A stretch of 11,143 nt of DNA from Eubacteriales bacterium. GTDB taxonomy: Bacteria > Bacillota > Clostridia > Oscillospirales > Acutalibacteraceae. This document shows positions 1-6,290 of this stretch, in pieces. The notes below the pieces were generated by a model. The model ran no database searches, was not told the origin of the DNA, and saw only the letters and a list, made by a program, of their open reading frames with translations. The stretch spans positions 1 through 11,143 of the forward strand of contig JAUMXP010000041.1 of assembly GCA_030529125.1 (NCBI GenBank), in the 5' to 3' direction. Position 1 is the first letter of the stretch. Every line of letters begins with the position of its first letter. The translations under genes were made by a program, and so were the position numbers.

Positions 1-1
1 G

Positions 2-349
2 CCCAATTCTATGTTAGTGATACAAAGCTGTACTAACCAAAACAACATTCATAAAAAAGGAAGGCTTATAAGCTTTTTTATTAACGCAAAGGAAGTTGTA
101 GTCAAAAAGTTCAAGAGACTGTTTCCAACTCTGTCATACTTAAAACCAAGCTATCCGTGTCTTAACAAACACCCATATTTGTATTTTTTTGTTTGCATTC
201 ACAGGTTTTTCAAAAAAGGCACAAAGCGGATTTATCGTAATAATCCCAAAGATGGACAAATATTCAATTACGAAGAAAATTTGGACAATCGTTTGTCGCA
301 AAACGAGAAAAAACGACTGAAAATGCTAAAAGATATGAATTTAGTGTAA
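2..349 (+). CDS. C-terminal part of a RiPP-cluster nucleotidyltransferase-like protein (partial)
   Basis: The reading frame is open to the left edge of the window, so this is probably the 3' end of a longer gene; the Met codon at 11 need not be the start. The visible 115 or so residues are basic. They contain a segment rich in aromatics and Pro (roughly FPTLSYLKPSYPCL...HPYLYFFVCIHRFFK) that resembles the C-terminal end of the NTP_transf_5 nucleotidyltransferase family, where a 'FPS..YMK.RYP.LKK.P.LLPF.W..R' pattern is usual. Members of this family often sit in RiPP clusters, including lasso peptide clusters of the paeninodin type, next to HprK-like kinases, as here. The catalytic N-terminal part lies outside the window, so neither activity nor completeness can be judged. 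A hypothetical protein with chance similarity remains possible. Confidence 0.55.
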   Translation, partial: PNSMLVIQSCTNQNNIHKKGRLISFFINAKEVVVKKFKRLFPTLSYLKPSYPCLNKHPYLYFFVCIHRFFKKGTKRIYRNNPKDGQIFNYEENLDNRLSQNEKKRLKMLKDMNLV

Positions 350-377
350 AATAAGGCGAAAATAGCATTATTCTTTA

Positions 378-406
378 TTGACAAATAGTTACAACCGTGA
401 TACCAT
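378..406 (+). promoter_or_regulatory. Likely sigma-A promoter of the precursor peptide operon
   Basis: A perfect -35 box TTGACA (378-383) is followed, after exactly 17 bases, by TACCAT (401-406), which matches four of six -10 positions. It lies about 160 bases upstream of the first precursor start, which implies a long untranslated leader. A consensus TATAAT at 462-467 is an alternative -10 nearer the gene, but it has no convincing -35 box at the right distance. Confidence 0.5.
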
Positions 407-412
407 TATTGT

Positions 413-432
413 GTAGCTTTGGCTTAAGCTAC
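413..432 (+). promoter_or_regulatory. Stem-loop in the 5' leader of the precursor operon
   Basis: GTAGCTT (413-419) and AAGCTAC (426-432) form a perfect 7-bp stem with a 6-base loop. It begins close to the predicted transcription start and has no T-run after it, so it is not a terminator. It may protect the 5' end of the abundant precursor mRNA; that role is a guess. Confidence 0.3.
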
Positions 433-566
433 CGCCTCATGTAAGAAAAATTTGAATATCTTATAATTTTTTTAAATTTATTCTAACAATCTTCTTTCTT
501 GAGCGTATAAGTAGATGAAAGGCAACCGAAACCCTTTTATCTAAACTACATTAAAGGAGAATTATT

Positions 567-773
567 ATGAGTACAAAATTACCCCCATTATCAGTTTTAA
601 AGGAATTAGCAGGCGAAGGCGTAGAGCTTAACGACGACGTTTTAGACGCAGTTGCAGGCGGTGCTTATACAGAAGAAGAATGGGCAGCTATGACTGTTGA
701 AGAGCGTCAGGCAGCTCAGCAGCGTTCACTTATTGCTAAGTATGTTACTCACACTGTTTGTGAGATGGACTAA
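567..773 (+). CDS. Precursor peptide 1, double-glycine leader (68 aa)
   Basis: This small gene has a strong ribosome binding site (AAAGGAGA, six bases before the ATG). The first 32 residues are typical of class II lanthipeptide or Nif11-like leaders: acidic, with LNDDVLDAVAGG at about 21-32 and the expected cleavage after Gly32. The following 36 residues are charged and helical in character (EEEW, EERQAAQQR), and Ser/Thr/Cys cluster only near the end (THTVC at about 61-65). The single Cys limits it to one thioether ring, for example Thr to Cys65. It heads the operon that encodes a LanM-type synthetase, the expected partner for such a leader. It could instead be a non-ribosomally modified helper or a scaffold peptide. 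The peptide has no signal sequence. The double-Gly leader supports a precursor role; the modification is inferred. Confidence 0.8.
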   Translation: MSTKLPPLSVLKELAGEGVELNDDVLDAVAGGAYTEEEWAAMTVEERQAAQQRSLIAKYVTHTVCEMD

Positions 774-806
774 TCTGACATACTAAAAATGAAGTAATTA
801 AACGTT

Positions 807-836
807 TATGCAGTAGTCTTTTAAGGCTACTGCATA
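807..836 (+). promoter_or_regulatory. Stable stem-loop between precursor 1 and precursors 2/3
   Basis: TATGCAGTAGTC (807-818) pairs with GGCTACTGCATA (825-836) over 12 bp with one G-U pair, around the loop TTTTAA. There is no strong T-run directly after it. It is therefore more likely a partial attenuator or an mRNA-stabilising hairpin that sets the ratio of precursor 1 to the genes downstream than a full terminator. Confidence 0.55.
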
Positions 837-864
837 TGGTGTTTATAGAAAGGTTGTTTTTCTA

Positions 865-1071
865 ATGTATCAAAAACCTGATTTTTTGAAAATTTCCCTT
901 AAAGTTAAGGATGTTTTTGCAAACTACTCAGTTACCGGTTGTGCACCAAACACAGCAGACACACAGGGTCAAGTTGACCTCGGTGTAGGCACATGTTCTG
1001 ATGTTGGTACAAGCAATACATGGGTGTCACTTGGTTTGGGAGCTTCTTGTTATACAGAACAAAACCCTTAA
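865..1071 (+). CDS. Precursor peptide 2, Tyr-x-x-Pro leader with three Cys (68 aa)
   Basis: Paralogue of the next gene. The N-terminal 21 residues (MYQKPDF...KVKDVFANY) form a conserved leader; the Y2-x-x-P5-x-F7 pattern recalls the YxxPxL motif that PqqD-type recognition elements bind in lasso peptide leaders. The remaining 47 residues are rich in Gly, Ser, Thr and Asn, with Cys at 26, 44 and 62. Shared core features with its paralogue are Cys26, a G-x-V-[DN]-L-x-V segment before the second Cys, and G-x-G-[AS]-[ST]-C-Y-[ST] around the third. There is no double-Gly site. The ribosome binding site AAAGG (849-853) sits 11 bases from the ATG, rather far. Downstream PqqD-like, radical SAM and LanM-like genes are the likely maturation enzymes. 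The product structure is unknown. Confidence 0.85.
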   Translation: MYQKPDFLKISLKVKDVFANYSVTGCAPNTADTQGQVDLGVGTCSDVGTSNTWVSLGLGASCYTEQNP

Positions 1072-1095
1072 TCTGGTTGAAAGGAAGTTTTTAAG

Positions 1096-1158
1096 ATGTA
1101 TCAAAGACCTGATTTTGTTAAAGTTTCAGTAAAAGTTAAGGATGTTTTCGCAAACTAC
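1096..1158 (+). repeat. Duplicated leader-coding segment (other copy at 865-927)
   Basis: The first 63 bases of precursor genes 2 and 3 align without gaps and differ at eight positions, while the core-coding parts need gaps and share only scattered motifs. This points to tandem duplication followed by faster change in the core, as is usual for RiPP precursors. Confidence 0.8.
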
Positions 1159-1305
1159 GGTAGCGATAATTGTCCTATGGATGAAGGTGCGGTTAATCTT
1201 TTGGTTAACTCACCATGTTATGACATCCATATCGAAAACACTACATACATAGCACAGGGTTGGGGTTCTACCTGTTACAGCACACATGCTGCCCCTAATT
1301 CATGA
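1096..1305 (+). CDS. Precursor peptide 3, Tyr-x-x-Pro leader with three Cys (69 aa)
   Basis: Second member of the Tyr-x-x-Pro precursor pair. Its first 21 residues differ from precursor 2 at only four positions, all mild changes (K4R, L8V, I10V, L12V). The core has diverged but keeps three Cys (26, 41, 60), G-x-V-N-L-x-V before Cys41 and G-x-G-S-T-C-Y-S around Cys60. The peptide ends in Ser69, while precursor 2 ends in Pro; a C-terminal Ser is the phosphorylation site used by the kinases of paeninodin-type lasso clusters, so it could be a target of the kinase encoded next. The ribosome binding site GAAAGGAAG precedes the ATG. The stop codon overlaps the next start (ATGA, 1302-1305), which couples its translation to the kinase. 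Confidence 0.85.
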   Translation: MYQRPDFVKVSVKVKDVFANYGSDNCPMDEGAVNLLVNSPCYDIHIENTTYIAQGWGSTCYSTHAAPNS

Positions 1306-2126
1306 GTTTAGAACTTAACTTAAACGGATATAAATTTTTAAAATCGGAAGCACATTTTATCCCTTTTACAAAAGGCGATGATATGCTTCCTTTTTGTCGT
1401 GTCAATTTTTATCACAAATCTGACAATATAACTCAAGGCAGAATCCGACTCAAAGAAGTTGGAGACTTTTGTTTTTATGAGCACGAAGACGGCATTATGC
1501 TCAGCGATGGTTCGTCGTTTGCAGTAGTGCACAGCGACTTCGCTACCATAGATATGCATCTGCCGTATCAATGGGGATTTGCAGAACACCAAGTGATGTT
1601 TTTGTTGCTTAATGCGTATAGATACGTGCTTGTGCATAATGGTCATTTTCAAATTCACAGCGCTGTAGTCACAAAAGACGGTTATGGCGTTGCGTTTTGT
1701 GGTTTACCGGGTGCCGGAAAAAGCACCCAAGCACATTTGTGGGAGGAGCATTTAGATGCTCAAGCGCTCAACCTTGACCAACCTGTGATACTTTTTGAAA
1801 ACGATGAGGTGCTGGTCAGCGGTTCTCCGTGGAGTGGAAAAGAAGATTGCTATAAATCAGATACAGCACCACTTAAAGCAATTGTTTTTGTACAACAAGC
1901 AAAGGAAAATTCTATTCAATCGATGTCTAAGGCGGAGGCTTATTCGTTGTTGTTTTTGAATAACTTTATGGTGCCCGTAAAAGACGAAATCGAAGAAAAG
2001 CACAAAGAAGCTGTGTTAAAAATAGTCACAAAGGTTCCTTGTTATAAGCTTTGTTGCACTATTTCAAAAGAAGCGGTGGAAGTCGCATACGATATGATTT
2101 TTAAAGATACAGACAAGGAGAAGTAA
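1302..2126 (+). CDS. HprK-related (PEP carboxykinase-like) kinase of a RiPP cluster
   Basis: A 274-residue protein with a non-conserved N-terminal half and a C-terminal HPr kinase/PEPCK-like ATP-binding fold. A conserved IHSAVV segment (about 118-123) precedes the P-loop GLPGAGKST (134-142). NLDQP (157-161) lies where relatives usually have an N-G-D-R-P or D-D-R-P type segment, followed by GSPWSGK (174-180) and PLKAIVFVQQAKEN (about 190-203), both typical of the RiPP-associated branch. The NLDQP variant keeps the Asp but replaces the Arg. Such kinases phosphorylate a C-terminal Ser in paeninodin-type lasso peptides; in other clusters their role is not settled. The start overlaps the stop of precursor 3 and has no clear ribosome binding site, so translation by re-initiation is likely. 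A RiPP tailoring kinase is the best call; the substrate is inferred. Confidence 0.75.
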   Translation: MSLELNLNGYKFLKSEAHFIPFTKGDDMLPFCRVNFYHKSDNITQGRIRLKEVGDFCFYEHEDGIMLSDGSSFAVVHSDFATIDMHLPYQWGFAEHQVMFLLLNAYRYVLVHNGHFQIHSAVVTKDGYGVAFCGLPGAGKSTQAHLWEEHLDAQALNLDQPVILFENDEVLVSGSPWSGKEDCYKSDTAPLKAIVFVQQAKENSIQSMSKAEAYSLLFLNNFMVPVKDEIEEKHKEAVLKIVTKVPCYKLCCTISKEAVEVAYDMIFKDTDKEK

Positions 2127-2127
2127 A

Positions 2128-2409
2128 ATGAAATATATTGCAAAAAGTGATTTTGAGCTTAAGGATATAGCGGGCGATATTATACTGCTACCTCGAGGTG
2201 CCCAGACTGTTGATTATAACTACGTAATGGTGTTCAATGAGGCTGGTGCTGAAATTTACAAAGCTATTGAAAGCGAAAAGACACTCGAACAACTCGCACA
2301 GTTGCTTGTTGATAAATACAACATCGACCAATCAACAGCTTTAGCAGACGCTAAAGAATATGTTGAAAAAATGGTTGAGAACGAGATTGTTGATTGTATT
2401 GAAGATTAA
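2128..2409 (+). CDS. PqqD-like RiPP recognition element protein
   Basis: A 93-residue stand-alone PqqD-family protein. The N-terminal half holds short beta strands (DIAGDIILLPRG at about 14-25), then FNEAGAEIYKAIESEKTLEQLAQLL (about 37-61). This is the usual 'N..G..I...l..g.t..el...l' helix-turn-helix-like part, followed by a C-terminal helix and an acidic tail. PqqD proteins bind leader peptides and deliver them to radical SAM/SPASM or other modifying enzymes. The gene starts one base after the kinase stop with a strong AAGGAGAAG site, and lies directly before the radical SAM gene, its expected partner. The likely leaders bound are the Tyr-x-x-Pro leaders of precursors 2 and 3; that link is inference by analogy with lasso peptide systems. 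Confidence 0.8.
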   Translation: MKYIAKSDFELKDIAGDIILLPRGAQTVDYNYVMVFNEAGAEIYKAIESEKTLEQLAQLLVDKYNIDQSTALADAKEYVEKMVENEIVDCIED

Positions 2410-2442
2410 GGTTTAGTTTATCTGTAGATATGGGTGAGAATT

Positions 2443-3612
2443 ATGTCATTATATGATGAGATTTTAAAATCTGAAAATAGAAGTGTGGATTTTCCCGAAA
2501 TATTGAACAAAATTACCGTAGAAAAAGGATTTTTGACTAATTGTACTATCGAACTTACGCCTTTGTGTAATTTTAAGTGTAAGTTTTGTTATGCGCGTAA
2601 ATCGCCTGAACAATTAAAGCAAAATGGCGAAAAGGTTTTTTCTTTTGACGATTGGAAAAGATACATAGACGAGCTCGCACAGATGAATTGTATGACGCTT
2701 GTTCTTACAGGTGGCGAGTGTACAATTCACCCTGAATTCGTAAAAATTTACAGATATGCATACGAAAAAGGCTTTGTTATAACTGTTTTTACAAACGGCT
2801 CGAATATAACTGACGAGATTCTTTCGACCTTTGTGGAGTACCCGCCATCAAGAATTTTCGTTACGATGTATGGCGCATCATCAAAAACCTACGAAACTGT
2901 CACTGGACACGCTAAGTGGTTTGAAATAGTTAAGAGAAACATTGAAAAAATGGTTGATAAAAAGCTCGACCTTATTATCCAGAACACTATGTCAAGTGAA
3001 AACATTAAGGATACTGAAGATTTGTATGATTACGCAAATTCACTTTCACTTGAATTTAGATATTCTTCGATGCTTAATTCATATGGCAACTGTACAGAAG
3101 AAGTGTACGAACAAGTTAAAGCTGATAACGATTTGGCGCAAGAAGTGAGCAATAACATCTGGCGTAAGCAAAGAGGAATGACCCAACAACAATACATAGA
3201 GCATATCAATACTATTCATACCTCTTTTGTACCTAAAAAATCGGATCCAAATGCTGTTGGTATAAAATGTAGCGCAGGAAGAAACGCATGCTTTTTTGCA
3301 TATAATGGCTATATGCAGGTGTGCAATACATTTGATGTTTGCAAAATAGATACTAAAAACAAAACCATAAGAGAATGTTTTGAACAGCTTATACAGTGGG
3401 CAAATAGCCTTCCCAGAATAAAAGAGTGCGAAGATTGTATACATGCCTTTCACTGTAATAGTTGTGCTGCTTTGCACTATAACGACACCGGAAAATTGGG
3501 TGTGCCATCGCCTAAGATTTGCTTCAAAATCTTAGAGCCGGAAAAGGCAAAAATAGAGCAGGAGTATTTTGATAAATACGGTTGTGTAGACACAAATTTA
3601 TTTAGGAAATGA
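2443..3612 (+). CDS. Radical SAM/SPASM peptide-modifying enzyme
   Basis: A 389-residue enzyme counted from ATG 2443, which has GGGTGAG four bases upstream; an in-frame GTG at 2434 is possible but less well placed. The radical SAM cluster motif C-x3-C-x2-C is CNFKCKFC (Cys42, 46, 49), followed by the SAM-binding LTGGE (about 88-92). The C-terminal SPASM domain has Cys276 and Cys283, the G-x4-C end (Cys294), Cys300, then Cys329, 332, 338, 341 and 360, enough for two further iron-sulfur clusters. Enzymes of this kind form Cys-to-alpha or beta carbon thioethers (sactipeptides, ranthipeptides), C-C or C-O links, or epimerise residues. The three Cys of precursors 2 and 3 make thioether formation plausible, but the chemistry cannot be read from the sequence. 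It sits between the PqqD protein and the LanM-like gene. Confidence 0.88.
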   Translation: MSLYDEILKSENRSVDFPEILNKITVEKGFLTNCTIELTPLCNFKCKFCYARKSPEQLKQNGEKVFSFDDWKRYIDELAQMNCMTLVLTGGECTIHPEFVKIYRYAYEKGFVITVFTNGSNITDEILSTFVEYPPSRIFVTMYGASSKTYETVTGHAKWFEIVKRNIEKMVDKKLDLIIQNTMSSENIKDTEDLYDYANSLSLEFRYSSMLNSYGNCTEEVYEQVKADNDLAQEVSNNIWRKQRGMTQQQYIEHINTIHTSFVPKKSDPNAVGIKCSAGRNACFFAYNGYMQVCNTFDVCKIDTKNKTIRECFEQLIQWANSLPRIKECEDCIHAFHCNSCAALHYNDTGKLGVPSPKICFKILEPEKAKIEQEYFDKYGCVDTNLFRK

Positions 3613-3613
3613 T

Positions 3614-5791
3614 ATGAATATTAAGTCTACTGCACTTGGAGATTTACACAATGGAAGACAAACCTGTCTTATCGAAACCGATACAGATAGATATATTTTA
3701 AAGCCTCGTTGTTCAAAAAACGAAGAGGCTTTTGATTTGTTTTGCCAAAAACTCGACAAGCTTGGTTTGTGTGTGTTTGCTCGTGCACCTAGAATTATCA
3801 AGAAAGGTGAAAATGAGCACACACAAAAAGTAGAAGAAAACCTAAAAACCGATGAAAACGGAGCAGACCTGTACTATCAACGTGCAGGTGTGCTTTTGTT
3901 TTTTACTTATCTTCTGGGGTCAAATGACTTGCACTGCGAAAATATTATCGCAAGCGCAGATATGCCTGTTTTAATCGATTTGGAAACACTGCTCACCGGA
4001 AAAGCAAGAGGCACTTCAAATACATATAACCTAAGCAAATCAGTTATGCGGTCACACTTGCTTTGCAATTTTTTGAGCAGTAAAAACCAAGTCGAAGATG
4101 TCAGCGGTTTTTGTGGCATTAGTGCAAAAATGAAAAACATACCGTATACTGAAAACGGAAGGGTTTATCTTTGGGATAAACGCGATATTTTCATAAATTC
4201 GTTTGAAAAAGCGTATCTTTTTACGCTTGAAAATAAAGAACATGTCGCCCAACTGATTCATATTTTTGATGAGTGCGAATTCAGACAGATTTTGCGTCCA
4301 ACTAAAACATATTCTTTGATTTCAACTGTTTTGGCAAAGCTTTCGAGCAATCAGGAAGAATACGCAACCGAGCTTTTGTCACAAGCATATAAAAAAGATA
4401 TCGACAAAAACCGACTTGAGAAAGTGCGTCTTGTTTTACAAAACGAAGTGCAATGTGTACTAAAAGGAGAAATACCGATTTTTTACACTTTTGGAAATGG
4501 AGTCGATTTGTATAGCGCCGATAAAAAAGTTTTGAGCGACCATTTGGATTTATCGCCTGTTGATTATGCTTTATCAAGGCTTGATGATTTGTCAACAGAG
4601 GATTTAAAACGACAAAGACGCATAATTTCTTTGGCGATTGATGCTTCTACCCCCTTGGACAAAAAAGTTCACACCGTAAAGATAAATAAAGGCAGTTTAG
4701 CGTGTGGGGAGATTGTTGCACAAGAGGTAAGTGATTGTGCAGTCGATGGACTTAGCAGTGTGTTTTGCGGGCTTCAAAGCGGCGCAAATGGTAATGTCGA
4801 TTTTGTTTCATACAACTATTCTCTGTATCAGGGGTTGTTGGGTGTTTTGTGTATGTATGCAGCGTTGTATAGAAAGACTCAAAAGACTGTATATAAAGAT
4901 TATATTTATAGATTTTACGAAGAAGCAAGGAAAGTCTTTTTCAAAAATGAAAATGAAATTGTTTTAACCGATTCCAATTGTTCTCTGTCTGATGGAATTG
5001 CCGGCGTTTTAGCGTGCTTAGAGCACATTTATCAACTTACCGGTGAGCATTGTTTTTTTGAAGATGCAAAAAAAATTGCGAGTCGCTTGGTGATATCAGA
5101 TACGCTGATGAATACCGATTATCTAAACGGAGTCGGGGCGTTGGGTGTAATTTTAAATAAGCTGAACACAAAAAACGCAGAAGAACTTTTTCGTTTATTG
5201 ATTAAGATTTTTGAAAAAGTTGAGCCTTTTACAACAGGTGTAGCACATGGCAGCAGCGGCCTGATGGTGTCTTTGTGTGCTTTAAATACCAGTTGCCAAA
5301 GCAAGGTGGTAGATGAAAAGATTTTTTCTTTGTTACAATGGGAAAATCAACACTATAGCACTGATGACAACAACTGGTATGATTTAAGATGTAAAACTAA
5401 AAAAGGATTTATGAGTGGATGGTGTAGCGGAGCACCCGGAATAGCTTTAGCACGAGATTATATCAGGAAAAATACAAAGGATTTGAATATTCAGGCGTTG
5501 TGTGTAAGTGATATTGAAAAAGCAAAGACCTTTCTAAAAAAAGAAACCAGGTCAAAAAGAGATACCTTGTGTTGCGGCACCGGCTCACGACTTATGTGTG
5601 CGTCATCACTTGATTTATCTTTAGATTTTACATATAATATATTGCAGTGTGCTGAAGAAAAAGGCGAACTTTCGTTGTTGCATATTGCAAAAACTAACGA
5701 TAGAAATGTATCCTTGATGCAGGGAATGGCGGGGGTTGCGTATGCTCTTGCTATGTATGGCGACAGTCTGAGCGGTGGAATGTTGATATGA
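3614..5791 (+). CDS. Short LanM-type class II lanthipeptide synthetase with CCG cyclase domain
   Basis: The 725-residue protein joins a LanM dehydratase domain (DUF4135, about 1-345) to a LanC-like cyclase domain (about 395-720). The dehydratase keeps the residues known from CylM for Ser/Thr phosphorylation and elimination: Asp10/His12 (GDLHN), Lys30 (ILKPR), Asp105/His107/Asn110 (DLHCEN), Asp122 (IDLET), and Arg224/Thr230 (RQILRPT). The cyclase has SDGIAG (459-464), GVAHGSSG (His545), and zinc ligands Cys604 (WCSGAPG) and Cys653/Cys654 (CCG). Three Cys ligands instead of Cys-Cys-His is the ProcM-like 'CCG' type, linked to relaxed substrate use. Usual LanMs have 900-1100 residues; about 240 are missing before GDxHN. 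The start is firm: AGGA lies seven bases upstream, and the radical SAM gene ends one base earlier. Its likely substrates are precursor 1, precursors 2/3, or both. Confidence 0.88.
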   Translation: MNIKSTALGDLHNGRQTCLIETDTDRYILKPRCSKNEEAFDLFCQKLDKLGLCVFARAPRIIKKGENEHTQKVEENLKTDENGADLYYQRAGVLLFFTYLLGSNDLHCENIIASADMPVLIDLETLLTGKARGTSNTYNLSKSVMRSHLLCNFLSSKNQVEDVSGFCGISAKMKNIPYTENGRVYLWDKRDIFINSFEKAYLFTLENKEHVAQLIHIFDECEFRQILRPTKTYSLISTVLAKLSSNQEEYATELLSQAYKKDIDKNRLEKVRLVLQNEVQCVLKGEIPIFYTFGNGVDLYSADKKVLSDHLDLSPVDYALSRLDDLSTEDLKRQRRIISLAIDASTPLDKKVHTVKINKGSLACGEIVAQEVSDCAVDGLSSVFCGLQSGANGNVDFVSYNYSLYQGLLGVLCMYAALYRKTQKTVYKDYIYRFYEEARKVFFKNENEIVLTDSNCSLSDGIAGVLACLEHIYQLTGEHCFFEDAKKIASRLVISDTLMNTDYLNGVGALGVILNKLNTKNAEELFRLLIKIFEKVEPFTTGVAHGSSGLMVSLCALNTSCQSKVVDEKIFSLLQWENQHYSTDDNNWYDLRCKTKKGFMSGWCSGAPGIALARDYIRKNTKDLNIQALCVSDIEKAKTFLKKETRSKRDTLCCGTGSRLMCASSLDLSLDFTYNILQCAEEKGELSLLHIAKTNDRNVSLMQGMAGVAYALAMYGDSLSGGMLI

Positions 5792-6288
5792 TAAAAAAAG
5801 AAATTGTTGTGGATATGCGTGAGCTTATTGACGATATAAAAGACAGAGTGAATAACGGTAATCTTGTGACATTGGCTGGACAGGGCGAAAGTATGAAGCC
5901 TTACATTACTGCTGATGATGTTTTGACATTTCGAAAGCCTGAAAACAAAAACGCAAAAGTCGGCGAGATTTACCTTTATAAACGCGCCGACAACAGTTAT
6001 GCTATCCACAGAGTTTACAAAAGAGAAAATGATTTTGTGTTTATGCTTGGTGATGCACAGCTGTTTATCGAAAAGGTTGTAAAATCCGATCTGGTAGCGA
6101 TAGTGACGACTATTCAAAGACCCCAAAAAACAGTTGTTTGTACGGGTGTTTTTGAGAGATATAAATGCGTTTTGCGAATGAAAAGCCGCGTGTTAAAAGC
6201 GACCTTGAGACAAAAACATTCTAAAGTAAAAATAAAAGTAAAATTGCTGCTTAGTAAAATAAAACAATTCATATTGAAAGAAAGATAA
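5788..6288 (+). CDS. S24/S26-type serine peptidase with Ser/His dyad, no membrane segment
   Basis: A 166-residue protein whose first 90 residues match the signal peptidase/LexA-like fold. They contain the nucleophile motif GESMKP (Ser35), the KVGEIYLYKR strand (57-66), AIHRV with His74 where SipW-type signal peptidases also have His instead of Lys, and LGD (87-89). The C-terminal half (about 110-166) is very basic and amphipathic (repeated K/R with I/L) and contains no hydrophobic stretch long enough for a typical transmembrane helix; it may lie on the membrane surface. Small S24/S26 proteins of this kind recur in RiPP clusters with PqqD and HprK-like genes. Since the exporter has no peptidase domain, this protein is a candidate for leader removal, though that is unproven. 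ATGA overlap with the LanM-like gene shows translational coupling. Confidence 0.75.
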   Translation: MIKKEIVVDMRELIDDIKDRVNNGNLVTLAGQGESMKPYITADDVLTFRKPENKNAKVGEIYLYKRADNSYAIHRVYKRENDFVFMLGDAQLFIEKVVKSDLVAIVTTIQRPQKTVVCTGVFERYKCVLRMKSRVLKATLRQKHSKVKIKVKLLLSKIKQFILKER

Positions 6289-6290
6289 TA

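Noticed and set aside
413..432. Leader stem-loop as a riboswitch or T-box
   Set aside because: Only a single 7-bp hairpin is seen, with no conserved riboswitch core, no T-box sequence and no terminator partner.
865..1305. Reading precursors 2 and 3 as lasso peptides because of the YxxP leader and kinase
   Set aside because: No lasso cyclase (asparagine synthetase-like) or B2 protease is in the window, and the Cys-rich cores with radical SAM and LanM genes point to thioether-type products.
3079..3477. Minus-strand 132-residue open frame inside the radical SAM gene
   Set aside because: It lies opposite a well-supported gene with all cluster motifs, and its product has no recognisable domain; it is an antisense shadow.
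4731..4967. Plus-strand 78-residue frame inside the LanM gene
   Set aside because: It is out of frame within the region joining the dehydratase and cyclase domains, whose own frame carries the conserved LanC motifs on the far side.
5491..6126. Minus-strand 211-residue open frame across the LanM and peptidase genes
   Set aside because: It spans the overlap of two clear plus-strand genes with catalytic motifs and has no family-like features.
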